64,000 nucleotides of DNA from Ulota crispa (GCA_963920765.1 OY987246.1:16922868-16986867), one strand, 5' to 3'. Shown: positions 47,263 through 59,742, counted from the stretch's first letter. Numbers and translations are program-made. The notes: generated by a model from the sequence alone, not told the origin.

Positions 47263-48059
47263 AGTGAGATGGCCAAATAACTTGTTGGATTTTAGAATTG
47301 AGAGTTTTTTTGAGGGCAAAATTAGCTAGTATATTTTACAATGTAGTACTGTACCTTCGAAGAGAAGGTTAACTTTGGTCTAAAATACTAGTGAGAATGA
47401 AGCATCTGTTGGGAATGGCTCATGAAATAATGAGGTGGCATTTGAACCCATCATAGTTGGGTGCATTAAGGTGGTAAGCACCTTGTCATCTTAAGGTTGA
47501 ACTTATGATCATCTCATTGGTGTGTCAAAACTGAAGTCACAAAGTCAAGGTCACATTTGCTTCTTTCAGTATTTAAAAAGAGCAATTATTAATTTTTTGC
47601 AAGAGAATTTTTCTATTGGTTTGGTCAGTTTGAATGTTAACAAATATTTAGGATTGAAATAGAGTTGAGCAAGTATGAATGGGAGGCTATGTAATGGATT
47701 TAGAACATAGTAGGGACATTGTTACAAACCTTCCCCGATCTGTAACTTAAATTATCCAAGCACGCAAGTAAAACAATAATCTAGACATGATAACTATAAA
47801 ATCCAAAAGGAGTTCAACCACCCTACCATAGAGACTAGAGAGAGATTAATTACCAATAGAATTAATCTCCTCACCCTCCAAGCTCCATCTTATAATATCA
47901 GTCCTTTCATAAAATAGAATTATTTTAATTATTTTTAACTTTATACTTTTAATATTCATCTCCAATCATGTGCTAAGCTAAAAGTCTAAGTTATATTCTA
48001 TACATAACTCATATCATATTTCATTTTTTACTTGGAGTTATCTAGCTCCAAGTTCCAAT
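47263..48059. other. Spacer, no gene recognised
   Basis: AT-rich, no conserved frame or known repeat seen. Confidence 0.5.
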
Positions 48060-48316
48060 AATGCCATATTCATTAAATTGAGAAAAAGCCTACAAAGTGG
48101 GGCTTTTGAAGGATTAAGGTGGTCACCTTAATCCAAGCTCCAGCTTTTTTTTTGTTACACGTGCCCTCACCTAAGAGGAGGAATTTGCAAGGGAAAAAAT
48201 CTTAGTGTCTCAAACTAAATCTGATACCTTCAAATTTGGTTTAAGGTGGCTATTTTAGATTAAGGTGAGGTACAAAATGGTACCCATCATTTTCCCAATT
48301 TAATGAATATGGCATT
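48060..48316. mobile_element. MITE family A, copy 4
   Basis: AATGCCATATTCATTAAATT and AATTTAATGAATATGGCATT are near-perfect inverted ends. Interior as in copies 1-3. The best-preserved member of the family here. Confidence 0.92.
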
Positions 48317-48317
48317 C

Positions 48318-48475
48318 ATTTCTTTGTTTTGTCATCAAGTGTACATCCTAACATTTATCATCTAATGTTCATTCCAACACTTGTCATCCAACGTTTATCC
48401 TCACTTGTCATATAGTGTTCACCATGACACTTGTCATCCAGTGTACATCTACCTTTGTCATCAATCATTCATCCA
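48318..48475. repeat. Degenerate ~24-bp tandem repeat
   Basis: Six or so imperfect units around CACTTGTCATCCAGTGTACA. Similar in style to, but not the same as, the minisatellite at 0.5 kb. Confidence 0.7.
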
Positions 48476-48601
48476 TCAAAGGTTTGACAGATATTAGAAT
48501 GCAAATTTGAGTAAGGCAATTCTTGGAAAATTGTAACATTTGGAAGATGAAATATTTTATATAGGAGAGAATTTTATTTTTCAATAAAAGAAGAAAAGTA
48601 T

Positions 48602-48835
48602 TTAACCCTTAAACATCCATAGGGCATAGTATATACGCTGATGTATAATTGTCAATTGCTACCAAGAAGAAATTTTAATTTGAGATCTCAAGTAGCCCAC
48701 TAGAATTGCATTGATCTATTCTCCAACTTCTTTGTTGGTCTCAAATGTAGTAGAGGTGTGGATCCGTTCCAAATACAAGAAAAATACCCCATTTTGTATT
48801 GGTCGGAGCGGCACGCTCAGACGTTTAGGGGTTAA
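48602..48835. mobile_element. Family-E short element, 234 bp
   Basis: TTAACCCTTAAACATCCATA to CAGACGTTTAGGGGTTAA. Shares its right TTAA with the next element. Confidence 0.9.
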
Positions 48836-49073
48836 CCCTTAAAGGACCAAGCTACTATAATACATACTATGTATGCTGCTATGTAACTAGCATTTGCTAC
48901 CAACAAAAAGTTTTAATTTGGGATCTTGACTACCTCATTAAAACAACATTGATTTAAATTCTAACTTCTTTGTTGATCTCAAATGTAAAAAAGGTGAGGA
49001 TGCACTCCAAATGCAAGAAAAATACTCCATATTGTACTGGTTGCAAAGGGCTCCTCAATCGTTCAAGGGTTAC
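48832..49073. mobile_element. Family-E short element, 242 bp
   Basis: TTAACCCTTAAAGGACCAAG to ATCGTTCAAGGGTTAC; the right TTAA has changed to TTAC. Same interior as its left neighbour (CTCCAACTTCTTTGTTG type), so two relatives sit head to tail. Confidence 0.88.
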
Positions 49074-49401
49074 AGAAGGTCAAAAACTTTCAAAAAGGTG
49101 AACATGATACAAAAATTGGACCAGATATTGGAGAAGCTTACTTTTGTTGCTACACAAAGCAAAAGAATCATCCACCTCATTTTCTCTTTTGTGAGGTACC
49201 TTGAATCATAATTATTTCGGGCAAAGTGACTTTCCATAGTCATTTTTGTTCTCTAAAGCTCGTAGTAAGCAAAATTGTGATCCACATCCTCATAACCTAA
49301 GTGTGTAGAGGGCTTCTAGCTGGAAATACTTGACATGTCCATCTCTAATTCTCTATAATGATGTGTTGCAAAATATCTCTTGAGGCATTTTCATTTACCA
49401 A

Positions 49402-49726
49402 TATGGTAAGGTAGGAACACCCATAAGCATTAGTGTCCTCGTAATTGTCACCTCTGAAATCTTGGAAAACCTATAGAAATGAATAGATGTGATTACAAGG
49501 ATATACAACATATGAACATGAAACCTTAGTGTTGGTTATGGGTGCAATGGCGGTTTGCTCTTTAAAACTGCACATCTTATTCTCATAGTATCCAAAAATT
49601 ACAGTCAAAAGTACAAACTCGTTTTTTTTTGTTCCTGATAGGATCCTATAATTCTCTAGCTGATTATTAATACTCATCATGTTCAAAACCCTTAAATTGA
49701 CGCTTATGGGTGCTCCTACCTTATTA
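49402..49726. mobile_element. MITE family K, copy 2
   Basis: TAAGGTAGGAACACCCATAA to TTATGGGTGCTCCTACCTTA, ~325 bp; clean inverted ends. Partner of the element in XXT intron 3. Confidence 0.88.
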
Positions 49727-50118
49727 TTGTGGTAGAAGTCTTCAACTTTACAAATTGCATATGGCTATAAAAGAACAATGCTTTCTACTAGGACTAGGTG
49801 ATACTAATTTTTTTGAAGACTTTTACAAATTATACCTTTATAATCTTTTGAAGACATGTTTCTAGTTTTGGCCTTAGTTTTCACAAGAACTATATAAATT
49901 CCCATATACAAGAAAATTATAATTTTATTTGTAGCGTGTCTACAAGTAAAAACAACTTTTGTTTGTAACTTTGAACACACATTTTGTGTGACATTGGTGG
50001 TCCCTTTCTTTTGTCATTTATCCGAGCATCTGTCATGCCTCCATCTACCATTTTTGGCTAGGAACTTTTAGTATTGTTTCGCGATGGATTTGTTCAGTTG
50101 TTCAGATGCATACATATC
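49727..50118. other. Spacer, no gene recognised
   Basis: AT-rich, nothing supported. Confidence 0.5.
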
Positions 50119-50247
50119 TACATATGTATACATGCATATGTATACATGCATATGTATACATGCATATGTATACATGCATATGTATACATGCGCATGTATA
50201 CATGCGCATGTATACATGCGCATGTATACATGCACATGTATACATAC
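50119..50247. repeat. 14-bp palindromic tandem repeat, alternating purine-pyrimidine
   Basis: Nine or so copies of ACATGCATATGTAT, changing to ACATGCGCATGTAT and ACATGCACATGTAT on the right. All 129 bases alternate pyrimidine and purine without a break. The unit is itself palindromic. The frames over it (CICIHAYVYMHMYT) are by-products. Confidence 0.95.
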
Positions 50248-50264
50248 TCTCGTTAATCAACCAT

Positions 50265-50830
50265 ACTACTAAAACCAGTCATCTCTGTAATATCACATAT
50301 GACCTCTTTAATATCACACCATCAGTCTCTAGTCTCTATGATATTACAGAGAATGAGGAGGTAATTAGCCAATGAAGTTGAGATGATATTAGAAAGGGTG
50401 CACATAGTGATATTAGAGAAGTTTATTGTTTCTCTTTGTTTCACACTTCATTGTCTTTCAAAAATTTGTGATTTTGAGGAATTTTGGATTTTCATGATTT
50501 CACTATTCTAATATTATTACAAAATGATTTGAAATATTTGTTATATTGAAACAATTTTGGATTTCACACCAATTTTAATGATGAATGCGTAACTTAGCAA
50601 GCACCACTACTACTCATTCAACTAAAATCACAATGATCTCTATAATATCACATCTCCATTCTCTATAATATTATCACATAGATACATATGAATGATATGA
50701 GGACTTCCCAAAAATTTACTTTGCATTCTATTTAACCTATGGAAACCCTAATAAAATTCTAATGTTGAATGTGTAGCGTAGCAAACACCAACTACTAATT
50801 TAACATATAAATGGTTTTGTATGAATAATT
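50265..50830. mobile_element. Repeat with CTCTATAATATCACA motifs
   Basis: Contains inverted and direct copies of CTCTRTAATATCACA (about 50284, 50336, 50640, 50668). The right part (TTACTTTGCATTCTATTTAA) recurs at about 62710. Probably two related, partly decayed inverted-repeat elements; ends not fixed. Confidence 0.5.
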
Positions 50831-50910
50831 TTAGGGCAATCCTCTATAGAGAACTTTTAATTTGCAAAATGGGACAACGTGTGGATTGCCAAGTGTACTC
50901 CACCTGACTA

Positions 50911-51126
50911 AGGGCTAGTTTCCATGGGTGATTGGAACTGGAGACCCATCCTAGGTGACCACGGGCAAAACAAAGATTTTTTTTTGAAATCTTCACAATG
51001 CATAGAGTTTAGAAAGTAACATCCAATTTTGAATCCAGACCCCTCCAAAAATGTAATTTAACTTTTGCAGAATCAAAGGCTAGAAATCCAAGATAGACCC
51101 CTCCAGCCCCCATGGAAACTGGCCCT
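50911..51126. mobile_element. MITE family N, 216 bp
   Basis: AGGGCTAGTTTCCATGGG and CCCATGGAAACTGGCCCT are inverted ends (two differences). Single copy in the window. Confidence 0.8.
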
Positions 51127-51220
51127 GAGAGGGATAAAGAACAAATTGCATGCTGTGGTATTATTCTGTAGTCTCGACTCTTGACCTGTTCAAAACAGGT
51201 GACACCGTTTATCTGTATGT

Positions 51221-51380
51221 ACTTTCAAATTGTGCCCATATTTGTTCATACTTTCAAATTGTGCCCATATTTGTTCATGCTTTCAAATTGTGCCCATATT
51301 TGTTCATGCTTTCAAATTGTGCCCATATTTGTTCATACTTTCAAATTGTGCCCATATTTGTTCATACTTTCAAATTGAGC
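51221..51380. repeat. 29-bp tandem repeat, five and a half copies
   Basis: Unit ACTTTCAAATTGTGCCCATA plus TTTGTTCAT, nearly identical copies starting at 51221, 51250, 51279, 51308, 51337 and a partial at 51366. A single unit-like stretch recurs near 51490. The open frames over it are by-products. Confidence 0.95.
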
Positions 51381-51935
51381 ATGTGATAAGAGCAAAATCT
51401 CATGAGGCTACCAAATTCAGAATACCGGCCATAAAATGACAAATAAGTTTTCACTTTTACAATTCTAGACTAGCATGAGAGTTTGCCCTAACTTTCAAAT
51501 TGTGTCCCAATTCTGTCGTTACTTTGGGGTTTTTGAAAGAGCATCTGCACCTAACCTCGCAACCCCTAGCTCCAAAACCTAGATGTTGAGGGCGCATCCA
51601 CAATTGAGAGCCCTCTGAAATCCTAAGGATTCCATTGTTGCCCTTGAGTTGGAACACAAGAGCAAAATTTGAAGAACAAGTGAATTACGTGAGCTTCAAC
51701 TTTGAGTGTTGACCAACCTTCAAGTGGTGATTGCAAAAACAAACAATAAAACTTCTTAGATTTGAGATTGTCAACAAGTTATCCAAATCCTTGACGTACA
51801 CATTTATGAGCTATAATGAGCGGGTTTTGGATTGCATATGGAATTAACGCATTTGCGGGTCGCTGCGCTAAGTAGAGCAAACATGCAAAGTGATATTCCG
51901 GGTGTGTTTTACATGTAATGGTGGAAATGCATTAA

Positions 51936-52347
51936 GAGCATCTCTAGCATTCCTTGCCATATAGTCAAATATTGGATCCTAGCTTGGGCAGCCTTGGAAA
52001 CAAGGTCCAGTGGGACCTTGTCAAAAGGAAAAGTTTCAAAGGGCTTATCAAACATGTCCTCCAACACACCAAGTTGGAGTGTCTTCTCTTAGCTCTAGTG
52101 AACTAAAATCTTGAGTTATTTCTTGGAAAGTTGATATTCTCCCTCCCAAATACCAAAAGAAAATAATCACTTTTGTTTGCAGGGGGCTCCCTTGGGCGTC
52201 TTGGGGAACAAAGACTTGATTTAGGTCACAATTGCAACAAACGGTAGGTCTCCAACCCAGAGTTGCCCTTGTGAAGTAAATTGCTACACTCCAAGCCTTG
52301 TTTGACACCCTCCATATGGAAAGCAAGGCTAGAGTCTAGAGATGCTC
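51936..52347. mobile_element. Tourist-like (PIF/Harbinger) MITE, family G copy 1
   Basis: GAGCATCTCTAGCATTCC to GTCTAGAGATGCTC, flanked by TAA on both sides. Confidence 0.87.
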
Positions 52348-52989
52348 TAAGATATTGGTTACTGGACAATGATATTGTTTTGCACAAAGCAATGTATGGG
52401 CAAAAGCGGTAGTTAGTATATTGAATGAATTACTGTTAGTGGGTTGAAAACTACAAAAAAACAAGTTGAAACTCAAAATTATCAAATAAAGAGCCCGCCA
52501 TTTTTCTCCAAAACCCTAATTGTAGTATATTACAATAAAAATATAGAAATTTTACAAGAAATAACCGATGCATGCTAGGGAAAATCTTGTTGAAATTGAG
52601 AAATGCCAAACTTCAGCCAGTGAACCTAAAATTTCTTCCCCAACATTGGTAAAGAATAAAGTAGGAATATCATAAATTGTTACTGACCTCTACCTGGAGA
52701 AGTAGATTGTTCTAAAACCAACAATAGCTGCATCTAAAAATGATTTTGAAATATTCTAAGAAGATGCTATTTCCTCGCATTTGATTGGTTCAAACTTGTT
52801 TCAAAACAAGGTTCTAGAGGTAGCCATTTAAGGTGCACTTATGAAACCAGAATCGGTCCAAACCCTAAATCCACATTTATATCGCATAAAATATTCATTT
52901 TTGAGTAATTTTTTTGCACTCTTCCTTATCCTTGTTCATCCACAGATTGAGCATAATTTCTCAAGAAATCCCCATATCTTATAGTCTAA
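52348..52989. other. Spacer between two family-G elements
   Basis: AT-rich, no gene recognised. Confidence 0.5.
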
Positions 52990-53409
52990 GGGCATTTCTA
53001 CCGGTTGGCTCGACGAGACTGGCAAGTGGCGAGGCATTGTCACACTTTTCACTTTTGCAATCTCCACCGGTGACATTGGCAGGGTGAGTTTGTGAGAGGC
53101 CTCGCTACGTTGTGCTCCAGGGACGGTGAGCCAGCAAGATACAAAGTGTTTTCAACGCGCTTGAAAGGCGGGTTCGATGCCTTCGGTCCCACGCTAAGCT
53201 GCCTTTTGCTCCAACGGACCCTCACTCGCGGCCCATCCCAAACTGCCAGCTAGGTGACCGGTGCAAGATTCCATAGGCTAGATCCTATAGCGCGTTGTAG
53301 GAGAGTATACAAGTCAAGATCCCAGAATTGAGCCACGCTCAACCACAACTTAGGGCCCACTCAAGCTCTTGTGGCAAGCCGCTGCCAGTGCCAACCGGTG
53401 GAGATACCC
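52990..53409. mobile_element. Tourist-like MITE, family G copy 2
   Basis: GGGCATTTCTACCGGTTGGC to GCCAACCGGTGGAGATACCC with TAA on both sides. Interior is GC-rich compared with the flanks. Confidence 0.92.
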
Positions 53410-53934
53410 TAAAGTGGCTTATTTTAAGCGTTTATGATATTTCTACCTTACAGAGAGCAGCCTTGCCGTCCTTGCATCGAAGTAGGCTTATCCAGATGCC
53501 GAGAGCAGGCGGAGAAAAAGATGGACTTGATCCAGGAGTCCGGGGTGCGCCACTCCGGGGAGTCCTGGACTCCTGGACTCCTGGGCACGCAGGCAAAGCG
53601 CAGATTCCGCTTCCAGAACCAGAAAGCGCAAGGAACAAGCAGACGAAGCAGCGCTCCATGTTACTTTTATCTATATTATTTTATTATCATTATCATCATC
53701 ATCCTTACATTTCCTGCATTAAATTAATGCATGGCTGGGTGCAGGGAAGGTGAGAGCTGAAGTCACTGAATTGGTGCTTGCAGGTGCTTCCACCAACGAG
53801 AATCGAGGACCACCGCATGCACAGCTCCTGAGAGATCGCCCTTCACCACGCAAGTCAAAGGCCCTTTGAAAAAGAGTTTATCTTTGCAAAAACTCTACAC
53901 TCTCTAGTAGAACTTGGATGGTTAGAGCACCTCC
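53410..53934. other. Spacer between two family-G elements
   Basis: Open frames on both strands at 53432-53727 are driven by GC-rich sequence with a CCTGGACTCCTGGACTCC direct repeat (about 53563). No domain recognised. A short ATC microsatellite lies at about 53686-53702. Confidence 0.5.
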
Positions 53935-54349
53935 ACCGGTTGACTCCGGCTGCTCAAGTAGCGAGTTGTTTTGGTACTGTAAATTTTTGTGACCCCACTG
54001 GTCATTCGTCCAAAAAAAATTCCCCAAGACTTGTCACATTAAGGTCTAGCCACAGCCAGCTGCCGGAGTTGTTGCAATATGTGGCGTGCTAGATCCCCGC
54101 TATATGTCTCAAATCTCGAGCTAAATGTTGCCACAAGGGTTTACGTGGCTGGGATACGCTGTCTCGGGCCCATGGCCTCTGTGACCTGGCCAGTGCATGG
54201 CACGAGTATACTCGCTCTAGATTCTCTGCTAGAATCATTCCAATCCAAACCAGTGGGGACTGAACCCATGGCCCGCCCAAAAACGCAACTCTGGGCCCTT
54301 GCAGACACGCTTGGTGAGTCTGAGTTATCTTGGGCCGGTGGAGGTGCTC
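53935..54349. mobile_element. Tourist-like MITE, family G copy 3
   Basis: GAGCACCTCCACCGGTTGAC to GGGCCGGTGGAGGTGCTC with TTA on both sides. Confidence 0.92.
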
Positions 54350-54961
54350 TTACGTGGTGGCGAGGTGAATGACGAAGTGAATAAAGCCCCGACCTTCCAA
54401 TATTATGGCTGACTAGTTCACTCACTCGTTGTACCAATGAAGGTTATAAAAATATCCTTGCAATAATAAAAAATGTAAAAGGTGCAGTAATAGAAAACAT
54501 AAAAGGTGCAACAATAAAAAACATAAAAGGTGCAATTTGTTAAATATAAAAAATGTAAAAAGCGCATCTTACATGCATGGAATGCAGCTCATAGCACTCA
54601 AAATCTTTATTTTTCATCCAAAATGAATCCATGGGATTGTTTTATAGGTATAGATGTTCCTGCGATCCTGATAAATCTGTGCTGCGACGACGGAGGGATC
54701 GACGATAAATAACAGACTGCAGAGAGCAGAGCAATACTTAAGCGCAGTGTTCGGAGAACCAGAGGATTGGCATTTAGTGTAGTGTCGGCCGGTTGAAATT
54801 GCATAAAGATAAAAGACCTATTGGAATTTGAAACCTCTTGGTGAAAATTGGCTAGGTTTTCTCAAAAAGTAAAAATAGGAAATATCTGATGCATGCTTGT
54901 GGGAAACTGGTTGAAACTTGAAAGTGGGAACTGTCGCGTTGAGTTGACAAAGCTGAAATAA
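54350..54961. repeat. Spacer with a 24-bp tandem repeat
   Basis: At 54461-54564 about four copies of CAACAATAAAAAACATAAAA plus GGTG. No gene recognised in the rest. Confidence 0.7.
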
Positions 54962-55215
54962 CACGATATTCGTTTATTTGGGAAAAATACTTTTCCAAAA
55001 CAAATTTTGGAACACTAAATTTTGTATTCGTGAGAATATTTCGGGGACTTAAAGGGAGTTTTATAATAAACCTCTTCAAAACATTTCATCGTTGATGAAG
55101 AGTCATGAAGAAATCATCATAAAATTCACTTTAAATCACCTAAAAACTCCTAAACACAAAAAATCTAGGTGTCTCAAAATTAGGGTTGTTTTCCTAAATT
55201 AATGAAAATTATATT
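54962..55215. mobile_element. MITE family B, foldback type, copy 3
   Basis: GATATTCGTTTATTTGGGAA to TTCCTAAATTAATGAAAATT, with central GAAGAAATCATCATAAAATT as in copies 1 and 2. Confidence 0.82.
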
Positions 55216-56435
55216 AAATGTTGTTACACCAAATATTGCATTTGGATTGCCCCACACTAGTTTCTTGACATTTTTCACTACATGAATATTTAATGTTGCT
55301 ACAATAATTTGTGTCAATAATTATTGCTATAAACTATTTTTAAAGGTCATGGCAACAATAATGATGATGTGGAAAAACAAATTAACCCTTTAGAGACCAC
55401 CAAACCATATTTTGGTTTGGGAGAGTAGTTTTTGGCCTATACAACAAAATTGCTCAACAATTTGGAAAATAATCTTGAAGAAAGCTTGTGATCACAAGAA
55501 TTTTGCATCCAGCCCAAAAAACAACAATGGAATTGGATATGGGAGTTGATAAATAATGGTGTTTATACATCATGGCCTCAAAATACGTATCCAATTTTGG
55601 TCAAAAATGGATCAAAGCAACAACACAATACATCAAACATCCAAGAAGAATGCCACATTTCAATTGTGCAATCTTAAAAAAATTCTATTTCTTTAAGGAA
55701 TACGCTTGTATTGTTTCTCTATATGGTAGTAGTACAAATTTAATTTGAGAATCCATTGAAATAGTGCTATCGTTTTATTTATAAAAAATCCACCCTACAT
55801 TCAAGGCCAATTCTTGATTACTTTCACCGATTGGATTTTCCATAACAATTATCAAATTTCTTGTAGAACCATTTTAGGGTAGCAAAGAAAATGGGATTTT
55901 GGACCCTTTTTGTCCACTTAGCTACACCTTATGATTGCTATTTTTGTCTACTTTGTGTGAAACTAGTCTTTTTGGAAAGGTGGGAAACCCTACTTTCTAG
56001 AAATGTAAGGTTCTTTTCAATCAAAGCTTGCATGAAACATTAACATTCAAAACCACACAAGCATGAAAATCTAGAGATTTTCCATATACGACTCACTCAA
56101 TCATTATAATATTTCACCTCCAATGGTAGATCTAGCTGAAATTTTGATACATTACAACAAACAAGCTGTCCTTCACATTTGTGTGGTTGGATTATTCAAA
56201 TTGGGTCCATATTTGTTCCAAATGCACATTTAGTTTTATTGCCCTTGTTTCTAGTGGATTTTGGAAAAATGTGTGTGGTCTTTAAAGGGTTAACTATGTC
56301 CATGTCATAAACCATGTGAAATCCTAAAACCTAGAGAGTTACATGAGTCTCCAAGTGGCCAAATGATGAGTCATGAGATAGCTTTTGAGGTAAGACAACA
56401 TAATTGTCAAGGCAATCTAAATGTAATATCCAATG
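55216..56435. mobile_element. MITE family L, copy 3, split by a TTAA element
   Basis: Left arm ACACCAAATATTGCATTTGG at 55227 and right arm GGCAATCTAAATGTAATATC ending near 56430. The 912-bp family-E element at 55382-56293 sits inside. A family-I MITE starts at the very next base after its right end. Confidence 0.75.
55382..56293. mobile_element. Family-E element, 912 bp, inserted in a family-L MITE
   Basis: TTAACCCTTTAGAGACCACC to TGGTCTTTAAAGGGTTAA with TTAA at both ends. Interior differs from the other 900-bp copies, so it is a separate subfamily. Confidence 0.87.
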
Positions 56436-56849
56436 TAAGGTAGTACACTCGAAAATTGCCCATCTAAGGGCTCATCCCTCTTTTTCATTGTTTTCCATGA
56501 ATGGGAGGATTTTTAGTTCATTTTTCATACAAAGAGAAATAGATGCGGAATGCAACACAAGTCGTTTCATTTTTTTTTAAGCATTTTTGAGTTACTTATG
56601 AATTCTCAAAGTGCATGTGTCAGAGGTACCTATCAATAACCTTAGACCTTCCAAGAACCACTCACTTGCAAGTTGTGAAGAGATTTTGGGAAGCAAGGAG
56701 AATGATTGGCTCTTGCAATTAAAAACCCCTTTTCTTCCATGCATTCAATGAGATGTAAGAGGCCAATGTAAGAACCACTAGTGCACCATTTCACAACAAG
56801 CTACTGGATGGTTCAAAATGTGTGGACGATTTATGAGCATACTACCTTA
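56436..56849. mobile_element. MITE family I, copy 2 (inverted)
   Basis: TAAGGTAGTACACTCGAAAA to GAGCATACTACCTTA; interior is the reverse complement of 2338-2751. Confidence 0.88.
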
Positions 56850-57028
56850 GAGAGGGCTAATTGTATTCAATAAACTATAGTAGTTTGTAGACTCAATAAT
56901 GGAAAAGCTTCAGTCTATTGGCTTTGGACCACAAGGAAGGAGGGTTTGCACTTTGAGGAAGTTTGAGTCCTACTCAAAAAGTGAGTCAACGCCACAAGAA
57001 TATAGCATCTTGTAAAGTAATTGCTTCA

Positions 57029-57928
57029 TTAACCCCTAAAGGACCAAGCACACTTTTTCTCAAAAAACACTCAAAACTGTCATTTCTAGTGATTTGATCT
57101 TAAAAACAATCTTTTTCAAAAAAAATCAAATCTAACCTTAGGATCTTGTAATAGACTCATTCAAGAACATATCATGAAAATTTTGTGAAGTTTGACAATA
57201 CGAATTGATAAATATGATCATCTAAAGGTAATACATAAAGTTTTTTTACCCTTGCCCAAAATTTTCACGTGCCTTTGACCACATGTGGTGAACAATTTTT
57301 GCACTATAGGTGCTAAAGAGATTTGTTTAACATGCTCTAAATCATATTAGGCATATCTCTCCATTTTTTTGTGATCAACCAAGACATGGAACACACCCTC
57401 CATGCCTTTGCATTGCAAACATGTGCTTGAAATTCACACTACATTGCGGTTTTTTGCCAACCAAGTTTTCTAAAGATACATAAAAGTAAATGAAAATCCA
57501 AGCAGCAGATTGGAAGAGTTTAGCTTCATTGACAATCTCAAGAAAGAATATTGGAAAAAAAACTAAATCTCTAGTAGCTATTGCAATTCAAAGGTTAATG
57601 TATTTATCAAATACAATAATATATTTATTTAGTACACTACTGCTTTGAACAGATTCCATTGAGGGGCATCCCTTCATTGGTTCCCCTTGGGAGAAGTCAA
57701 CAAAAAATGGCATGCCCAAGCTGCCCCTCCAACTAAAATCCATATGTTTACCCTTATAACTTTTGAATCGTAAATCAAAATTCAGTAAAAATTGTTCTCC
57801 CACGTAACTCTTGCAAAACTCTACCTTTGGAGATAGAATTATAGAATTTGACCACAAATTGTAGTAGCATGACCCTGCCCAAAATCCCATTTGTCTCTTG
57901 TAGGGATAAGTGGCCCTTTAGGGGTTAA
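57029..57928. mobile_element. Family-E MITE, 900 bp
   Basis: TTAACCCCTAAAGGACCAAG to GGCCCTTTAGGGGTTAA, intact TTAA on both sides. ACACTCAAAACTGTCA and GATCTTGTAATAGACT interior marks. No transposase frame. Confidence 0.9.
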
Positions 57929-59000
57929 GATCAAAGAAACAGGCAAAATTTGACCGAATTTTGTGGTTGATCAATTTTGCCTCTTTCTACAACAATAGAC
58001 TAATTCATGTCAACATTTGGGGGAGATCGGGAGGAGGTTTGAGCTTCACTAATTGATATCCTTCATTTTTCACATATTCAGCTAGTATTTCACTTGCTTA
58101 CTTGTGATATTGCCTATATTTCATACTATCAAATTAACATAATATTCATTAATTTGGGGGAAACTCAATTTTTGGACTTTTGGGTATTATGTCCTTGAAA
58201 GAATGTTTATCAATTTTTGAGGATGTCAAAACTCAAAATCCCAAAATTGGGGTTTTCCCAAATTAATGAATATTGAGTTTAAGTAGATGACTTTTTGGAA
58301 ATTTTAGCGATTTGTATGTCTTTCGGTTTCAAATTTCAATGGTTTTCTTTTGCATTTTCAATGGCTCATAAGTAAAATAACTTTTGATTTTCCTCAAATA
58401 TTAGTTCAAAGCCTCTAAACCTAAGTATAACTTCAAAATTTTCAAATTTGGTTTTTTGATGATGGATTCCAAATTATTACTTTTTCCACATGTAAAAAAT
58501 CTAAGTTTTTCCCACCCCAGGTCCACAAACTGGTATGTTAATTATACATTACCACTTGAGAGGCTTGGTGTATTGCTCATATCGACAGGTGGATCTTGGT
58601 GGAAAAAACTTAGTTTTTTTGGCTTGAAAAATACCTATAAATTTTGAGCTCTCTCGTGAAGAGACTTATATCGAATCTTTCAAATTCAAGTTTAGGTTTT
58701 AGAGACTTTTAATTAGTCTACAATCGTGGAAGGGGTAAAATTGACCAACTGCAAAATAAAGTCAGGTTTTTACTTTTATATTTTGTTAAAGACTTTTCCA
58801 CCCATAGATCCACATACTCATATAAAGACATCCTCAATTTGGCTGGGATTAGGGTATAGTAAAGGTCAGTAGCGTGGAGGTGGATCCAAGTGTAACAAGA
58901 GAAAGTTCTCCGTGATGAAGCTACAAATCTAAATGAAAGCTCACAGCCTTGGCATAAGAGGGTCTGGGAAGTGGGAGGAAATGTGCAAATCTTTAGCCCA
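57929..59000. other. Spacer with a small family-B-like element
   Basis: 58135-58278 is a ~144-bp palindromic element (AATATTCATTAATTTGGGGG to TTCCCAAATTAATGAATATT). 58860-58970 is part of the old segment shared with 34610-34690. No gene recognised. Confidence 0.6.
58135..58278. mobile_element. MITE family B-like, copy 4
   Basis: Short inverted-repeat element whose ends match the A/B terminus ATATTCATTAAWTTGGGRAA; the interior is much reduced. Confidence 0.78.
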
Positions 59001-59231
59001 CTAACCCTTAAACGTCATGAAAGCCATTTGCGACCATATGTATGGTCATATGTACAGATGTATTTGAGGTGCTCTAAGGGCTTTTCAAAAAAAAATTGTA
59101 CCCACCATCATACAACCCTTTAATATGTATGGTTGTAACACTTAATTTCTAGCTAATTCAAACTTCTGAATATTGATTGTGACCGTATTTGATACCATAG
59201 CTCTAAAGCCCAAGGGCCCTTTAGGGGTTGA
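59001..59231. mobile_element. Family-E short element, 231 bp
   Basis: CTAACCCTTAAACGTCATGA to GGCCCTTTAGGGGTTGA; both TTAAs carry one change. Confidence 0.78.
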
Positions 59232-59742
59232 GGTCCAGTTGACTAATTTTTGGTCAATTTTGACTCATTTTAGTTGGTAGGGAGAGCATGTCAGGGAACT
59301 TGAGGATGCGGCAAAAGGGGTAGGTGTAGGTAATTAGGAACCCCATAGCTTGGAACAAAAATCAAGTTTAGTTGGGTTGCCATGGGGTTGAGCATTGGAA
59401 AAACTCAAGAAGTACTATCAAAATACAAGAATGAATGTAGAAAGATGGGTATAATTGGTAAAGATCAAGTACTTGTACGCGTTCCCAAAAATCCAGGTTT
59501 TCCCTAAACCCATCATCACCCTAAAGAATTGCCACATAGTCCATTTAGCAACAAGAAAGAACAATCCATAAAGAAATACGATCCACCATCATAGAGACTA
59601 TTGTATTGTACAAAAACGCATACATACACATTTAAACCTACTTGCAAACAAAATCCAACATTAAAAAACGATGCATACCCATAAACCATGCATGACATAG
59701 CCATCCGTACATTGGGATCTTCTGTAGGCATTTGTATTCTTT

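Noticed and set aside
50074-50375. CICIHAYVYMHMYT repetitive protein
   Set aside because: Translation of the 14-bp alternating repeat in all frames.
51221-51380. CRISPR-like array
   Set aside because: Units are contiguous, with no unique spacers, in a eukaryotic chromosome.
53328-54437. Genes at 53.3-54.4 kb
   Set aside because: Frames lie in or beside GC-rich Tourist-like elements and conflict between strands.
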